In this document: piece after piece, positions 16,201 to 24,240 of the stretch | Layout: every line of letters begins with the position of its first letter | Position numbering within the stretch: position 1 is the stretch's first letter | Assembly: GCF_024347055.1 (NCBI RefSeq) | Contig: NZ_AP024896.1 | Location: 930,001-994,000 of the forward strand | Direction of reading: 5' to 3' | DNA length: 64,000 nt | Source: Vibrio porteresiae DSM 19223 | Lineage (GTDB): Bacteria; Pseudomonadota; Gammaproteobacteria; Enterobacterales; Vibrionaceae | Made by a program: the position numbers and the translations under genes | The notes under the pieces: generated by a model | Told to the model about the DNA's origin: nothing | The model's input: the letters and a program-made list of their open reading frames with translations, nothing else | Databases searched by the model: none

Positions 16201-17580
16201 ATGTCTGCACAATTGGTTCAAGCAGCGTACATCGTTGCTGCCTTGTTTTTCATTATGAGTTTGGCTGGTCTTTCAAAACAGACCTCCGCTAGAGCTGGTA
16301 ACTATTACGGTATCATCGGGATGGCGATTGCGCTTATCTCGACCATACTTGGCCCGGATAGCCATGGCGTATCGTGGGTCATTTTGGCGATGGTGATTGG
16401 CGCTGGTATTGGTATTCAATTAGCCAAAAAAGTTGAAATGACTCAGATGCCTGAGCTTGTCGCGGTTCTGCATAGTTTTGTTGGTTTGGCTGCGGTATTG
16501 GTGGGTTACAACAGCTTTGTCGATGCACCTCTGTTGGCATCATCTGCTGAACACACTATTCATTTGGTAGAAGTGTTTGTGGGTGTCTTCATCGGTGCGG
16601 TCACTTTTACTGGGTCAATCGTCGCGTATGGCAAATTAAGCGGTATGATCAAATCGTCGCCACTTAACCTACCACATAAACATAAGCTCAATTTGATCGC
16701 CGTATTGGTTTCTCTATGGTTGTTGATTCACTTTGTCAAAGTGGATGGTAGTGTTTGGGCATTGATTCTAATGACACTTATCGCGTTCGCCTTTGGTTAC
16801 CATTTAGTAGCATCCATCGGTGGGGCAGATATGCCAGTGGTGGTGTCTATGCTGAACTCATACTCTGGTTGGGCGGCCGCGGCAGCTGGTTTTATGCTAG
16901 CTAACGACCTATTGATTGTTACTGGCGCATTGGTCGGTTCATCAGGTGCGATCCTTTCTTACATCATGTGTAAGGCAATGAACCGCTCATTTATTAGCGT
17001 TATTGCCGGTGGTTTTGGCCAAGAAGTGACGGTCTCTAGCGACCAAGAAATGGGTGAATATCACGAAACGACAGCAGAAGAAGTGGCTGAGCTCTTGAAA
17101 AACTCCCAATCTGTCATCATTACTCCTGGGTACGGTATGGCAGTGGCTCAAGCTCAATACCCTGTGTTTGATATCACAGAGAAACTGCGTAGTCGCGGTA
17201 TCAATGTGCGTTTTGGTATCCACCCAGTCGCGGGAAGGTTACCGGGTCACATGAACGTACTGCTAGCTGAAGCCAAAGTTCCGTACGACATTGTGCTGGA
17301 AATGGATGAAATCAATGATGATTTTCCACAAACAGACACAGTATTAGTGATTGGCGCTAATGACACAGTTAACCCTGCCGCTCAGGAAGATCCTGGTAGT
17401 CCAATTGCAGGAATGCCTGTGTTAGAAGTGTGGAACGCGAAACACGTGATTGTGTTTAAACGTTCAATGAATACCGGGTACGCTGGCGTACAAAATCCGC
17501 TGTTCTTTAAAGATAATACACAGATGCTGTTTGGTGATGCCAAAGCGAGTGTGGAAGCGATATCCAAAGCGTTGCAGTGA
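16201..17580 (+). CDS. pntB: NAD(P) transhydrogenase subunit beta
   Basis: A 459-residue subunit with about eight to nine transmembrane helices in the first ~270 residues (proton channel), followed by the NADP(H)-binding domain III. Domain III shows SVIITPGYGMAVAQAQYPV, GINVRFGIHPVAGRLPGHMNVLLAEA and VIGANDTVNPAA, all typical of PntB. Preceded by a GGGAG site; translated with pntA. Confidence 0.97.
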   Translation: MSAQLVQAAYIVAALFFIMSLAGLSKQTSARAGNYYGIIGMAIALISTILGPDSHGVSWVILAMVIGAGIGIQLAKKVEMTQMPELVAVLHSFVGLAAVLVGYNSFVDAPLLASSAEHTIHLVEVFVGVFIGAVTFTGSIVAYGKLSGMIKSSPLNLPHKHKLNLIAVLVSLWLLIHFVKVDGSVWALILMTLIAFAFGYHLVASIGGADMPVVVSMLNSYSGWAAAAAGFMLANDLLIVTGALVGSSGAILSYIMCKAMNRSFISVIAGGFGQEVTVSSDQEMGEYHETTAEEVAELLKNSQSVIITPGYGMAVAQAQYPVFDITEKLRSRGINVRFGIHPVAGRLPGHMNVLLAEAKVPYDIVLEMDEINDDFPQTDTVLVIGANDTVNPAAQEDPGSPIAGMPVLEVWNAKHVIVFKRSMNTGYAGVQNPLFFKDNTQMLFGDAKASVEAISKALQ

Positions 17581-17600
17581 TTTGACGTTTTATTGTCCAA

Positions 17601-17627
17601 GAAGCCAGCATAGCTGGCTTCTTTTTT
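17601..17627 (+). terminator. Terminator of pntAB
   Basis: GAAGCCAGC, loop ATA, GCTGGCTTC and a six-T run, about 20 bases after the pntB stop. Confidence 0.92.
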
Positions 17628-17710
17628 CTTTTTGTTAACCATTATTGACAGCAATATAACAAGCCGCGTATATATTTCGAGAATAATCAGTTATAGTATT
17701 TTTCAACTTA

Positions 17711-19186
17711 ATGATTTATATAAGAACTCAATTGAGAAAAGCGATAATCATAACAATAGCCGCGATAGGGACATTTTTCACAGCCGCCACTCGGGCGGAT
17801 TCTCTCCCAGAGCGCATCGATCTTTTTGTATCGCTTTTCGATTACGATTCAGCGGTCGTGTCTTACGATATTCGCAATATCCAAACGGATTTTCCTTCTC
17901 GTTTGATCACGCCAGACAGTATGTTACCGCAGACATCGTCATACCCTTTACGTGCAATTCAGCAGCTTTACAAATTGGCCATGAATTGCTCAAGCTCTCT
18001 TCCGTACAACCCACTCGTCACCGAACCTTTGTCCTTTACACGTGCCATATGTAATGGAACAAAGTTAAAACCAGGGTGGTTTGCACGAAGTGGGCTGATT
18101 CACCCAGGTGGCGGGACTTACGCTGCTCGGTATGTGAAGATTTATCCTGATATGTATGAAGAAATTAAACAATACATGCATATCGAAGAGCGTCCACAAG
18201 CGCCAAAAGGAACATTGCTTGGTCGCTTACAGGCGATGAATACAGAATCCATTGAAGCTTTGCTGTCTGGCGCTTTGATGTTTAGCGAACAAAATGAACT
18301 TTGGCTGCGAAAGGGAGACAAATATTATGTCTTTAATGAGGATATTTGGAACCATAACGCAAGCCGAGCTGGCCTTGCTTATAGCGTAGTTGGCTCAAAT
18401 AGTGCGTGTTTTGTGCAACGAGGTAATATTTGCTGGGATATTGAAGACCATTCCAATTTACTTCGTGTGAGCATGGTAGTGTTGGTGATTGCCAACATTC
18501 TCTTGGTACTCGGTTGGGCTATCTACCGTTGGAATTCTAAACGCCAAGAGATGAAGAGCCGTATGCTGATTTTGCAGATTTTGACTCACGAACTGCGTAC
18601 GCCAATCGCTAGCCTCTCGTTAACCGTGGAAGGATTCCGCCGCGAATTCGAACGGTTACCAGAGACGGTATATGATGAATTTAGACGCTTGTGTGAAGAC
18701 TCTCGGCGTTTACGCCAGCTTGCAGAGGCGAGTAAAGATTACCTACAGTCGGACAATAAACCGTTAGCCACCGATTGGGTGCCTTCGGTTGAAGAATGGT
18801 TGCAGTATAAAGTTGAAGAGGAGTTTAAAGACCCCATAAAACTGAATATAAATCAGGATGTTGCCGCGAAATTAAACGTCTATTGGCTCGGCACATGTAT
18901 CGATAACTTGATCCGCAACGCAGTAAAATACGGTGTCGCGCCTGTAACTCTTGATGTCATTACCACTGATCATTCAGTAACAATCAAAGTGACTGACCAA
19001 GGAACATTAACTCATAAAGATTGGCGTCACTTACGTAAGCCGTTCGTTAGTAAGAGTGGCTTAGGACTTGGCTTAACTATTGTAGAATCGATGGTCGGAA
19101 GAATGGGCGGTACTATGACCCTCATTGGACCACCGACAACATTTATATTGGAGATACCCTGTGAAACAGACATTGCTTCTCGTTGA
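17711..19186 (+). CDS. vxrA: Envelope-stress sensor histidine kinase VxrA
   Basis: A 491-residue sensor with an N-terminal signal/anchor (about 8-28), a ~220-residue periplasmic domain, a second membrane helix near 253-272 and a cytoplasmic kinase core. The H-box is LTHELRTP (His293), the N-box DNLIRNAVKY, and the ATP lid GLGLGLTIV. In V. cholerae VxrAB (also WigKR) senses cell-wall damage and controls murein synthesis, type VI secretion and biofilm genes. The identification rests on the following response regulator and the vxrCDE-type genes. It overlaps vxrB by 26 bases. Confidence 0.92.
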   Translation: MIYIRTQLRKAIIITIAAIGTFFTAATRADSLPERIDLFVSLFDYDSAVVSYDIRNIQTDFPSRLITPDSMLPQTSSYPLRAIQQLYKLAMNCSSSLPYNPLVTEPLSFTRAICNGTKLKPGWFARSGLIHPGGGTYAARYVKIYPDMYEEIKQYMHIEERPQAPKGTLLGRLQAMNTESIEALLSGALMFSEQNELWLRKGDKYYVFNEDIWNHNASRAGLAYSVVGSNSACFVQRGNICWDIEDHSNLLRVSMVVLVIANILLVLGWAIYRWNSKRQEMKSRMLILQILTHELRTPIASLSLTVEGFRREFERLPETVYDEFRRLCEDSRRLRQLAEASKDYLQSDNKPLATDWVPSVEEWLQYKVEEEFKDPIKLNINQDVAAKLNVYWLGTCIDNLIRNAVKYGVAPVTLDVITTDHSVTIKVTDQGTLTHKDWRHLRKPFVSKSGLGLGLTIVESMVGRMGGTMTLIGPPTTFILEIPCETDIASR

Positions 19187-19820
19187 AGATGATAAAAACC
19201 TAGCAGATGGCCTTCTAGTGAGTTTGGAACAAGCAGGATATGATTGTTTACATTCAGAAACCATTGCTGACGTAAAACAATACTGGGACAAAGCAGATTT
19301 GGTTATTCTTGACCGCCAATTACCTGATGGTGACTCCGTTGAACATTTGGCAGATTGGAAAAAGATCAAAGATATTCCAGTCATTCTTCTTACTGCACTT
19401 GTTACCGTAAAAGACAAAGTAACGGGTCTTGACGCTGGTGCAACCGACTATCTGACAAAACCTTTTGCAGAAGCGGAGTTATTTGCTCGCATTCGCGCAC
19501 AAATGCGCAGCCCTGAAGGTGAAGGCCAAGATGATAGCAAAGTTGTGACCAACAATCTGATCATCGATAAAGCAACGCGTGAAGTGTTCTTTAATGATGA
19601 AATGATCACGCTAACACGTACAGAATTCGATTTATTGCTGTTCTTAGCAAGTAATCTTGGCCGAGTATTTACGCGTGATGAATTACTTGATCATGTATGG
19701 GGTTACAATCACTTCCCAACGACTCGTACTGTTGATACTCACGTATTGCAGCTACGTCAAAAATTGCCAGGTTTGGAAATTGAAACCTTACGTGGCGTTG
19801 GATACAAAATGAAAGCGTAA
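19161..19820 (+). CDS. vxrB: Response regulator VxrB (OmpR family)
   Basis: The GTG at 19161 with GGAG seven bases upstream gives 219 residues and the expected receiver start MKQTLLLVEDD; the open frame begins earlier but is not needed. The receiver has Asp10-Asp11, phospho-acceptor Asp51 (LVILDRQLPDG), Thr78 and Lys100. The C-terminal winged helix ends in the usual RGVGYKM. The start lies inside the vxrA end, indicating coupling. Confidence 0.93.
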   Translation: MKQTLLLVEDDKNLADGLLVSLEQAGYDCLHSETIADVKQYWDKADLVILDRQLPDGDSVEHLADWKKIKDIPVILLTALVTVKDKVTGLDAGATDYLTKPFAEAELFARIRAQMRSPEGEGQDDSKVVTNNLIIDKATREVFFNDEMITLTRTEFDLLLFLASNLGRVFTRDELLDHVWGYNHFPTTRTVDTHVLQLRQKLPGLEIETLRGVGYKMKA

Positions 19821-19823
19821 TTC

Positions 19824-20702
19824 ATGAAGAAATCCATGTTGTTACTAGGCACGTCATTGTGCGTGCCTTTAACCTCTCATGCTGTGGATTGGTTTGAACA
19901 AAGCACTCCATTGACGCAAGCCCATCAACATCTGCTTGATGGTGACTTGCAAAGCATGTTTACTTCTTTAGTAGAAGTGTGGCAGCTCGACCAAGACAAA
20001 AGCATCAAAGAGCATCTCAATTCACTTCTTGTTCAATCGTTAACCGTAGATTGCGGCAAAGGATTAGACAGCAAACAATTCCCTGACTGGATAAACAGTA
20101 TTACGATTCGTCGTTTGAATATTCAAAGCCCAGGGCGTGATGCGTATCAGTTGCTAGTCAATGTCGCGGCAAAAAAAGAAATTGCTGATATCCGTCTCTC
20201 CAAGTGGGTAGATAAAGATATCTCATCCGACACCAACTTTAGTCAAACTACAAGTGACAACGTCACCAGTGGAATCTATAGCTATGTTAAGCGTTACAAC
20301 CTTAACAATGATGTTTCACAAGGCCTCTATCGCATTGATGTTACAGCAGATGACCAAGAGTCTTGGAGTGCTTGGGTTATCTTTAGTGAACAAAAAGCGA
20401 AGCAAACTGTTCGCTGGGCGTCTAAAGATCATTGGCAAATCGAAAAGAATGCGTTGCTGAATAAGTTCTGCCCACTGCCTAAGCTGGGTGTCTCAGTTTA
20501 CGATTACGTTAAAGGGAAATACCAAGAAATCTGGAACCACAGTTATGATTCCGATTATCCCACGTCCTTACCGGTCGATAGCCTTCCACCTGACCGCTAT
20601 GTTTTGGCGGTGTCAATGACACAACAACGTTGGCAAGGTCCCATCATCATCGAACAGTCGCAAGTCATTAGTAAAACATATGATGTTGCTACTGAAGAAT
20701 AA
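19824..20702 (+). CDS. vxrC: VxrC, periplasmic DUF2861-family protein
   Basis: A 292-residue protein with a signal peptide (cleavage after HAV or SHA near residue 20). No catalytic motif is visible. Its position directly after vxrB, three bases on, matches vxrC of the V. cholerae vxrABCDE operon. DUF2861 membership is from memory of that operon. The molecular role is unknown. Confidence 0.8.
   Translation: MKKSMLLLGTSLCVPLTSHAVDWFEQSTPLTQAHQHLLDGDLQSMFTSLVEVWQLDQDKSIKEHLNSLLVQSLTVDCGKGLDSKQFPDWINSITIRRLNIQSPGRDAYQLLVNVAAKKEIADIRLSKWVDKDISSDTNFSQTTSDNVTSGIYSYVKRYNLNNDVSQGLYRIDVTADDQESWSAWVIFSEQKAKQTVRWASKDHWQIEKNALLNKFCPLPKLGVSVYDYVKGKYQEIWNHSYDSDYPTSLPVDSLPPDRYVLAVSMTQQRWQGPIIIEQSQVISKTYDVATEE
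20254..20266. promoter_or_regulatory. matS site (MatP binding)
   Basis: GTGACAACGTCAC fits GTGACRNYGTCAC with R=A, N=A, Y=C. It lies inside vxrC. Confidence 0.75.
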
Positions 20703-20716
20703 CTAAAGTTTGAAAA

Positions 20717-20758
20717 AACTAGGCCGATAAGCAAGTTAAATTACTAAACGGCCTAGTT
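20717..20758 (+). promoter_or_regulatory. 10-bp inverted repeat immediately before the vxrD start
   Basis: AACTAGGCCG (20717-20726) and CGGCCTAGTT (20749-20758) are perfectly complementary with a 22-base loop. The right arm ends three bases before the vxrD ATG at 20762, and no Shine-Dalgarno sequence is visible between. It may set vxrD translation relative to vxrC. Confidence 0.65.
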
Positions 20759-20761
20759 ACA

Positions 20762-21940
20762 ATGAAAACAAAAATCAAGCTGATAACGTTGTCTATCTCT
20801 CTCGCTGCAGCTAATGCTGTTGCGGGTCCGTATTCTGTTGAAGCCCGCGGTGACGCGATGGGGGGAGTAGGTGTCGTGTCAGGCACTTACTTGACAGCTC
20901 CTTTTTATAATCCAGCTTTAACCGCAATTTATCGTCGTAATGACGACGCTGGCATGATTTTGCCAAGCGTTGGTATTAGTTACGATGACCAAAACAGCAT
21001 GCTCGATACTGTCGACAACATCGCTGATATTCTTGATGGTATCAATGGCACCGTATCCCAAGCAACGGCCGATGAACTTGATAGTGAATTGAATAAGTTA
21101 GATGGCGCGAAAGTGAATGTTGAACTAGGCGCTGGGTTTGCTTTAGGTATTCCAAACCAATATCTCTCAATGAACTTATTTGGCAAAGCATATGCAGAAA
21201 CGTTTGTGACAACCGATGTTGGCACTTGTAGCGATTCTAGTGATGCGAATGCTTGTACCGTGGAAAAGGCTCAAAACTCCACAGTCACCGCAGTTTCGGT
21301 TGGCATCACGGAAGTGGGCTTAGCGATGGCACGATACAGTACCGTATTTGGCCAACACACTTCTTTTGGTATATCGCCAAAGCTGCAACGTATTTACACC
21401 TTTGTCTATCAAAGCACTGTCGATAATTTTGATCTGACGGATGTCACTAAGAACAGCAATGCAGAAAATGTACTCAACCTAGATGCTGGCGCTCTTTGGT
21501 TCTATGGTCCGTTTCGTGTAGGCTTTTCTGCTATGAACCTTATCAGTCACGATATTCAAACCAAATCCATTTCGCCTGCCGTCTCTGGCAATGCCAATGT
21601 CCAGTACAACTATCAAATGCGCCCACTGTATACCGTTGGCGCAGGAATTGTTGCCGACTACTTTACGATCAGCGCGGACTACGATCTCAATGAACAAAAA
21701 CGCTATAAAGAATTTGCTGATAATGCTCAGATGCTTAGGGTAGGGGCTGAGTTAGACATATTAAGACAATTGAAGCTACGTGTTGGTTACAAAAAGAACC
21801 TCGCCTATAGCGAAAGTGACCCCACATACACTGCCGGTATTGGTTTATCTCCGTTGGGATTGTTTGAAATGGATATAGCTGGTAGCTATACCAATGAAAA
21901 TTCAATGGGTGCGTACGTTAACTTCCTTGCCACGTACTAA
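20762..21940 (+). CDS. vxrD: VxrD, outer-membrane beta-barrel (TraF-like)
   Basis: A 392-residue protein with a signal peptide (cleavage near NAVAG) and a repeating pattern of alternating hydrophobic residues expected of a beta-barrel. The N-terminal ARGDAMGGVGVVSGTYLTAPFYNPAL stretch resembles the family annotated as conjugal transfer TraF-like outer-membrane proteins. The C-terminus ends in an aromatic Tyr. The position fits vxrD. No conjugation genes are nearby, so the TraF name should not be read as a role in conjugation. Confidence 0.8.
   Translation: MKTKIKLITLSISLAAANAVAGPYSVEARGDAMGGVGVVSGTYLTAPFYNPALTAIYRRNDDAGMILPSVGISYDDQNSMLDTVDNIADILDGINGTVSQATADELDSELNKLDGAKVNVELGAGFALGIPNQYLSMNLFGKAYAETFVTTDVGTCSDSSDANACTVEKAQNSTVTAVSVGITEVGLAMARYSTVFGQHTSFGISPKLQRIYTFVYQSTVDNFDLTDVTKNSNAENVLNLDAGALWFYGPFRVGFSAMNLISHDIQTKSISPAVSGNANVQYNYQMRPLYTVGAGIVADYFTISADYDLNEQKRYKEFADNAQMLRVGAELDILRQLKLRVGYKKNLAYSESDPTYTAGIGLSPLGLFEMDIAGSYTNENSMGAYVNFLATY
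21738..21745 (+). promoter_or_regulatory. FtsK-orienting octamer (KOPS)
   Basis: GGGTAGGG fits GGGNAGGG and reads toward the dif-like site 4.8 kb to the right, the orientation expected left of dif. It is a single occurrence, so the evidence is weak. Confidence 0.4.
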
Positions 21941-21958
21941 CTTTCCCATTATATTCAG

Positions 21959-21983
21959 GCTCCTTAAATAAGGAGCTTTTTTT
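21959..21983 (+). terminator. Terminator-like hairpin that contains the vxrE ribosome site
   Basis: GCTCCTT, loop AAAT, AAGGAGC and seven Ts lie directly before the vxrE ATG. The right arm (21970-21976) includes AAGGAG, the vxrE Shine-Dalgarno at 8-base spacing. When folded it would both terminate transcription after vxrD and hide the vxrE ribosome site. Confidence 0.85.
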
Positions 21984-22127
21984 ATGTTTGACGATTTATC
22001 CCTAACACACCAGCAGCAACAAGAAGCGGTGGAGAAAATTCAAAAGCTCATGGCTGAAGGAATGAGCACCGCAGAAGCAATCAAAGTGGTCGCTCAAGAG
22101 ATACGAGAACAGCACAAAAACGCATGA
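21984..22127 (+). CDS. vxrE: VxrE, small YoaH/UPF0181-family protein
   Basis: A 47-residue protein (MFDDLSLTHQQQQEAVEK...) resembling the YoaH/UPF0181 family of small helical proteins, with the L-M-A-E-G-M-S-T-A-E-A-I helix-turn. It has no membrane segment. Its position as the last gene of the vxr cluster fits vxrE. The ribosome site is buried in the preceding terminator-like hairpin. Function unknown. Confidence 0.8.
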   Translation: MFDDLSLTHQQQQEAVEKIQKLMAEGMSTAEAIKVVAQEIREQHKNA

Positions 22128-22133
22128 ATAGAA

Positions 22134-22154
22134 GGCACCTTTGGTGCCTTTTTT
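22134..22154 (+). terminator. Terminator after vxrE
   Basis: GGCACC, loop TTT, GGTGCC and a T-run, seven bases after the vxrE stop. Confidence 0.92.
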
Positions 22155-22279
22155 ATTTTCTCTTATTTAACAGCATCTTACCTATTTAAAACATAGACAT
22201 ATGAGTTTTTATCATAGCTAATGTGTAATTAAACTACAGAAAAACTCAAGGCAATACTTGGGAAATCTCATAGAAGGCT

Positions 22280-22422
22280 ATGTAAACACTTACTTTCGTT
22301 GTAAAGCCGATCAAAACTGAAGTAAAGGATCAAAATGTGAGTACTTTAGATCTTTTTAGGTCAAGCGAAAGCAGTTGTGGATAACTCTTATCGTAAGTCA
22401 ATGTGAACCGTTACTTTCAGTG
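22280..22422 (+). repeat. Direct repeat ATGTnAACnnTTACTTTC upstream of the small RNA
   Basis: Copies at 22280-22301 and 22401-22422 match at 17 of 22 positions and share TTACTTTC. They lie between the vxrE terminator and the putative small RNA and could be regulator binding sites; VxrB is an obvious but untested candidate. Confidence 0.45.
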
Positions 22423-22539
22423 CTCAATGGGCACTATAACTAAAGCTATCGTGTACACTAGAAACAATGAAATACGAGGACAAAATCAAAAAGACTGAGA
22501 AACATTCGAGCCATATTGCTGTTTAAGTATGATGAACAG

Positions 22540-22664
22540 CATAAGTCTCATTATTGCACTGGAAAGAAGGTTAATCGTTACCTAAGGTTAATGTGCTGAT
22601 AAAGAACCATTCGTTATTTAGCCAACTGACGTTGTTAGCGCCCTAATCAGGGCGCTTTTTTTTT
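22540..22664 (+). ncRNA. Putative Hfq-type small RNA downstream of vxrE (VadR-like position, Qrr-like core)
   Basis: There is no open frame here, but a strong Rho-independent terminator ends at about 22664. Just before it, 22619-22638 reads TAGCCAACTGACGTTGTTAG, which I recognise as the conserved core of the Vibrio Qrr RNAs. A small stem (AGGTTAA-TCG-TTACCT, near 22568) lies upstream. No sigma-54 promoter or LuxO site of the usual Qrr kind is visible. In V. cholerae the VxrB-dependent small RNA VadR lies, as I recall, next to vxrABCDE, so this may be the VadR locus. The 5' end is a guess. Confidence 0.65.
22637..22664 (+). terminator. Rho-independent terminator of the small RNA
   Basis: AGCGCCCT, loop AATC, AGGGCGCT and an eight- to nine-T run. 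There is no protein gene upstream of it on this strand for nearly 500 bases. Confidence 0.93.
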
Positions 22665-22675
22665 GCACAAAATAA

Positions 22676-22698
22676 AAAAGAGAGCAGCGCTCTCTTTT
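22676..22698 (-). terminator. Terminator of the 58-residue membrane protein gene
   Basis: AAAAGAGAGC, loop AGC, GCTCTCTTTT, with a T-rich tail on the - strand. Confidence 0.85.
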
Positions 22699-22720
22699 AA
22701 GAAGGTGAGTACAACAAGTT

Positions 22721-22897
22721 CTAGATGATCTTCTGAAGATGGGTATTACAAAAACGGTGAATAATCACTGCAGAACCTGCCAACACGAGCAGGTTTAATG
22801 CCCAGTCTTGAAGGAGATAGAAGTACAATACTGCGCTGGCCACAATGGTGAGTGACGTTGCTAAAACGTAGAGTCTTTCCTTAAGCCATTGAGTCAT
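22721..22897 (-). CDS. Small membrane protein, unknown function
   Basis: The ATG at 22897 has GGAG seven bases upstream and gives 58 residues. The open frame extends to 23011, but that start has no ribosome site. Two hydrophobic segments (LYVLATSLTIVASAVLYFYLL and LNLLVLAGSAVII, partly overlapping in length limits) suggest a two-helix inner-membrane protein with a charged C-terminal tail. I do not recognise the family. It is convergent with the small RNA. Confidence 0.65.
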   Translation of the reverse strand: MTQWLKERLYVLATSLTIVASAVLYFYLLQDWALNLLVLAGSAVIIHRFCNTHLQKII

Positions 22898-23430
22898 AGT
22901 TTGTCTCCATACTTGATAGTTGTCTTTCGCTTTGTACCTGTTTGATACCGCTCTAGTGACACTGTCACCACAAACTGATTCGATTCCTTCATACACGTTT
23001 ATCCTAGCCATAAATTATGATGTTTTTATTATTTTCTATCCCTAAAGGGTTAGTTCGATATTACTCACTCAGCACCTAATGTCACGTGCAGGCAACATCT
23101 TACTCGATTACTTACGGTCAGGATCACAGAATTAACTTGTACAACAAATGCTCAATTAGAAAAAGTGACACCTCATCAAGTTATCCACATTGAGCGAGGT
23201 ATAAAGGTATTGCCTAATACAGACTAACTGCTTGAGCCCATGATTGCTGTCTTAGTTTTGAGAGTGCAAAGATCTTTGCTATTTTGCATCGTTTCCATTT
23301 GGTTAACAAAACTTGCATGACCAAATATTGCTCGATGATTATCAACAGTTTGTTGATAATCTCACTTAAAAGCTAAGCGGACACGTTTAATCGAAATGGA
23401 ACAGGAATTATCTGAAAATGTTCACGTATC
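22898..23430. other. Intergenic region of about 530 bases
   Basis: No supported gene. It holds a matS site (22956-22968) and an 8-bp inverted repeat, TTATCAAC / GTTGATAA with a 5-base loop, at 23339-23359 without a T-run. The rest is AT-rich and shows nothing I can name. Confidence 0.4.
22956..22968. promoter_or_regulatory. matS site (MatP binding)
   Basis: GTGACACTGTCAC fits GTGACRNYGTCAC exactly and lies between genes if the 58-residue protein start is correct. Confidence 0.8.
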
Positions 23431-23841
23431 TTAGGGGACAAACGTTAGAGTCAGTGATTGATAGATGGGATGCAGTAATTTTGCATTGCGTGGTAAAGGA
23501 AATTGGTAGTGTTGACGAATGACCAGATAGATTTTGTCACACAACGCGTTTTGACTGTTGGTGTGAATCTGACGAATGGAAGCCGTTTCTGTAAACTGTA
23601 TTTGTACCTTGCAGCGTAGACCTTTAAACGGAGTCGTTACACCAAGTTCCTGGTTAATAATTCCAACAACTTCTTTTGCCCATTGTTGCTCAGGGGTTTG
23701 GTTAAACTCATCTTGGTAACCAAAAATGTCTTTGATTGCCTGTTGCTCGTAGGATTTTGTATTAGCAGTTTGGGCGTCCGTTGCAATAGAGGGAAATGCA
23801 AACAGTAACAGCAGTGGGCAAAGATACAGTCGTGTTTTCAT
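23431..23841 (-). CDS. Free-standing TolA C-terminal-domain-like periplasmic protein
   Basis: A 136-residue protein with a signal peptide (cleavage near SIATDA) followed by about 95 residues that resemble domain III of TolA: a helix with W-A-K-E-V-V-G-I-I-N, then GLRCKVQIQFTETASIRQI, a second Cys in NALCDKIY, and a PLPRNAKLLHPIYQSLTLTFVP end. Two Cys residues stand where TolA has its disulfide. It lacks the membrane anchor and long helix of TolA. The role is unknown; binding to the Tol system is conceivable. Confidence 0.6.
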   Translation of the reverse strand: MKTRLYLCPLLLLFAFPSIATDAQTANTKSYEQQAIKDIFGYQDEFNQTPEQQWAKEVVGIINQELGVTTPFKGLRCKVQIQFTETASIRQIHTNSQNALCDKIYLVIRQHYQFPLPRNAKLLHPIYQSLTLTFVP

Positions 23842-24086
23842 GTTGGCCTAGAAATCGAGTAAAAAGTGGTTCAACTATTTCAAATGACATCATATGTAAA
23901 TCGTCGCTTATGTCTAGCATCGCTCGTGCACTTTTTGAAGATTTCCGCTATTTCAATTAATTAGTGGCTATTTGTTACGCCATAGTGCCTTACGTCACAA
24001 AATTTAAGCGTAACTTAGGAATAAGAAAGAGGGCTGGGTAAACTTTTATGCAGTTAAAACTATACAAAGCTAATATAAAAGCATAT
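23842..24086. other. Intergenic region before a small membrane protein
   Basis: AT-rich spacer holding the divergent promoters of the TolA-like gene and the 32-residue protein. No gene is visible. Confidence 0.35.
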
Positions 24087-24108
24087 CATTGTTCCCATAC
24101 GAACAATG
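24087..24108 (+). promoter_or_regulatory. Hairpin abutting the ribosome site of a small gene
   Basis: CATTGTTC, loop CCATAC, GAACAATG: a perfect 8-bp inverted repeat whose last base is the first base of the GAGGA ribosome site at 24108-24112. It may control translation of the next frame. Confidence 0.6.
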
Positions 24109-24120
24109 AGGATAATCCCA

Positions 24121-24219
24121 ATGAATGACAAGTCAGCTTATTTTTACTATTTATCTTTCGCTTCAGCATTAGGTCTAATTGCCCCATTTATAGTGTTATA
24201 TCTAGCTGTTTCACACTAA
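24121..24219 (+). CDS. 32-residue membrane protein, unknown function
   Basis: A short frame beginning MNDKSAYFYYLSF with one hydrophobic segment (about residues 10-30) and ending AVSH. GAGGA lies eight bases before the ATG, a hairpin lies just upstream and a Rho-independent terminator follows 21 bases after the stop. The combination argues for a real single-gene transcript. I do not recognise the protein. Confidence 0.65.
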   Translation: MNDKSAYFYYLSFASALGLIAPFIVLYLAVSH

Positions 24220-24240
24220 TATATAATTACGTTAAATATA

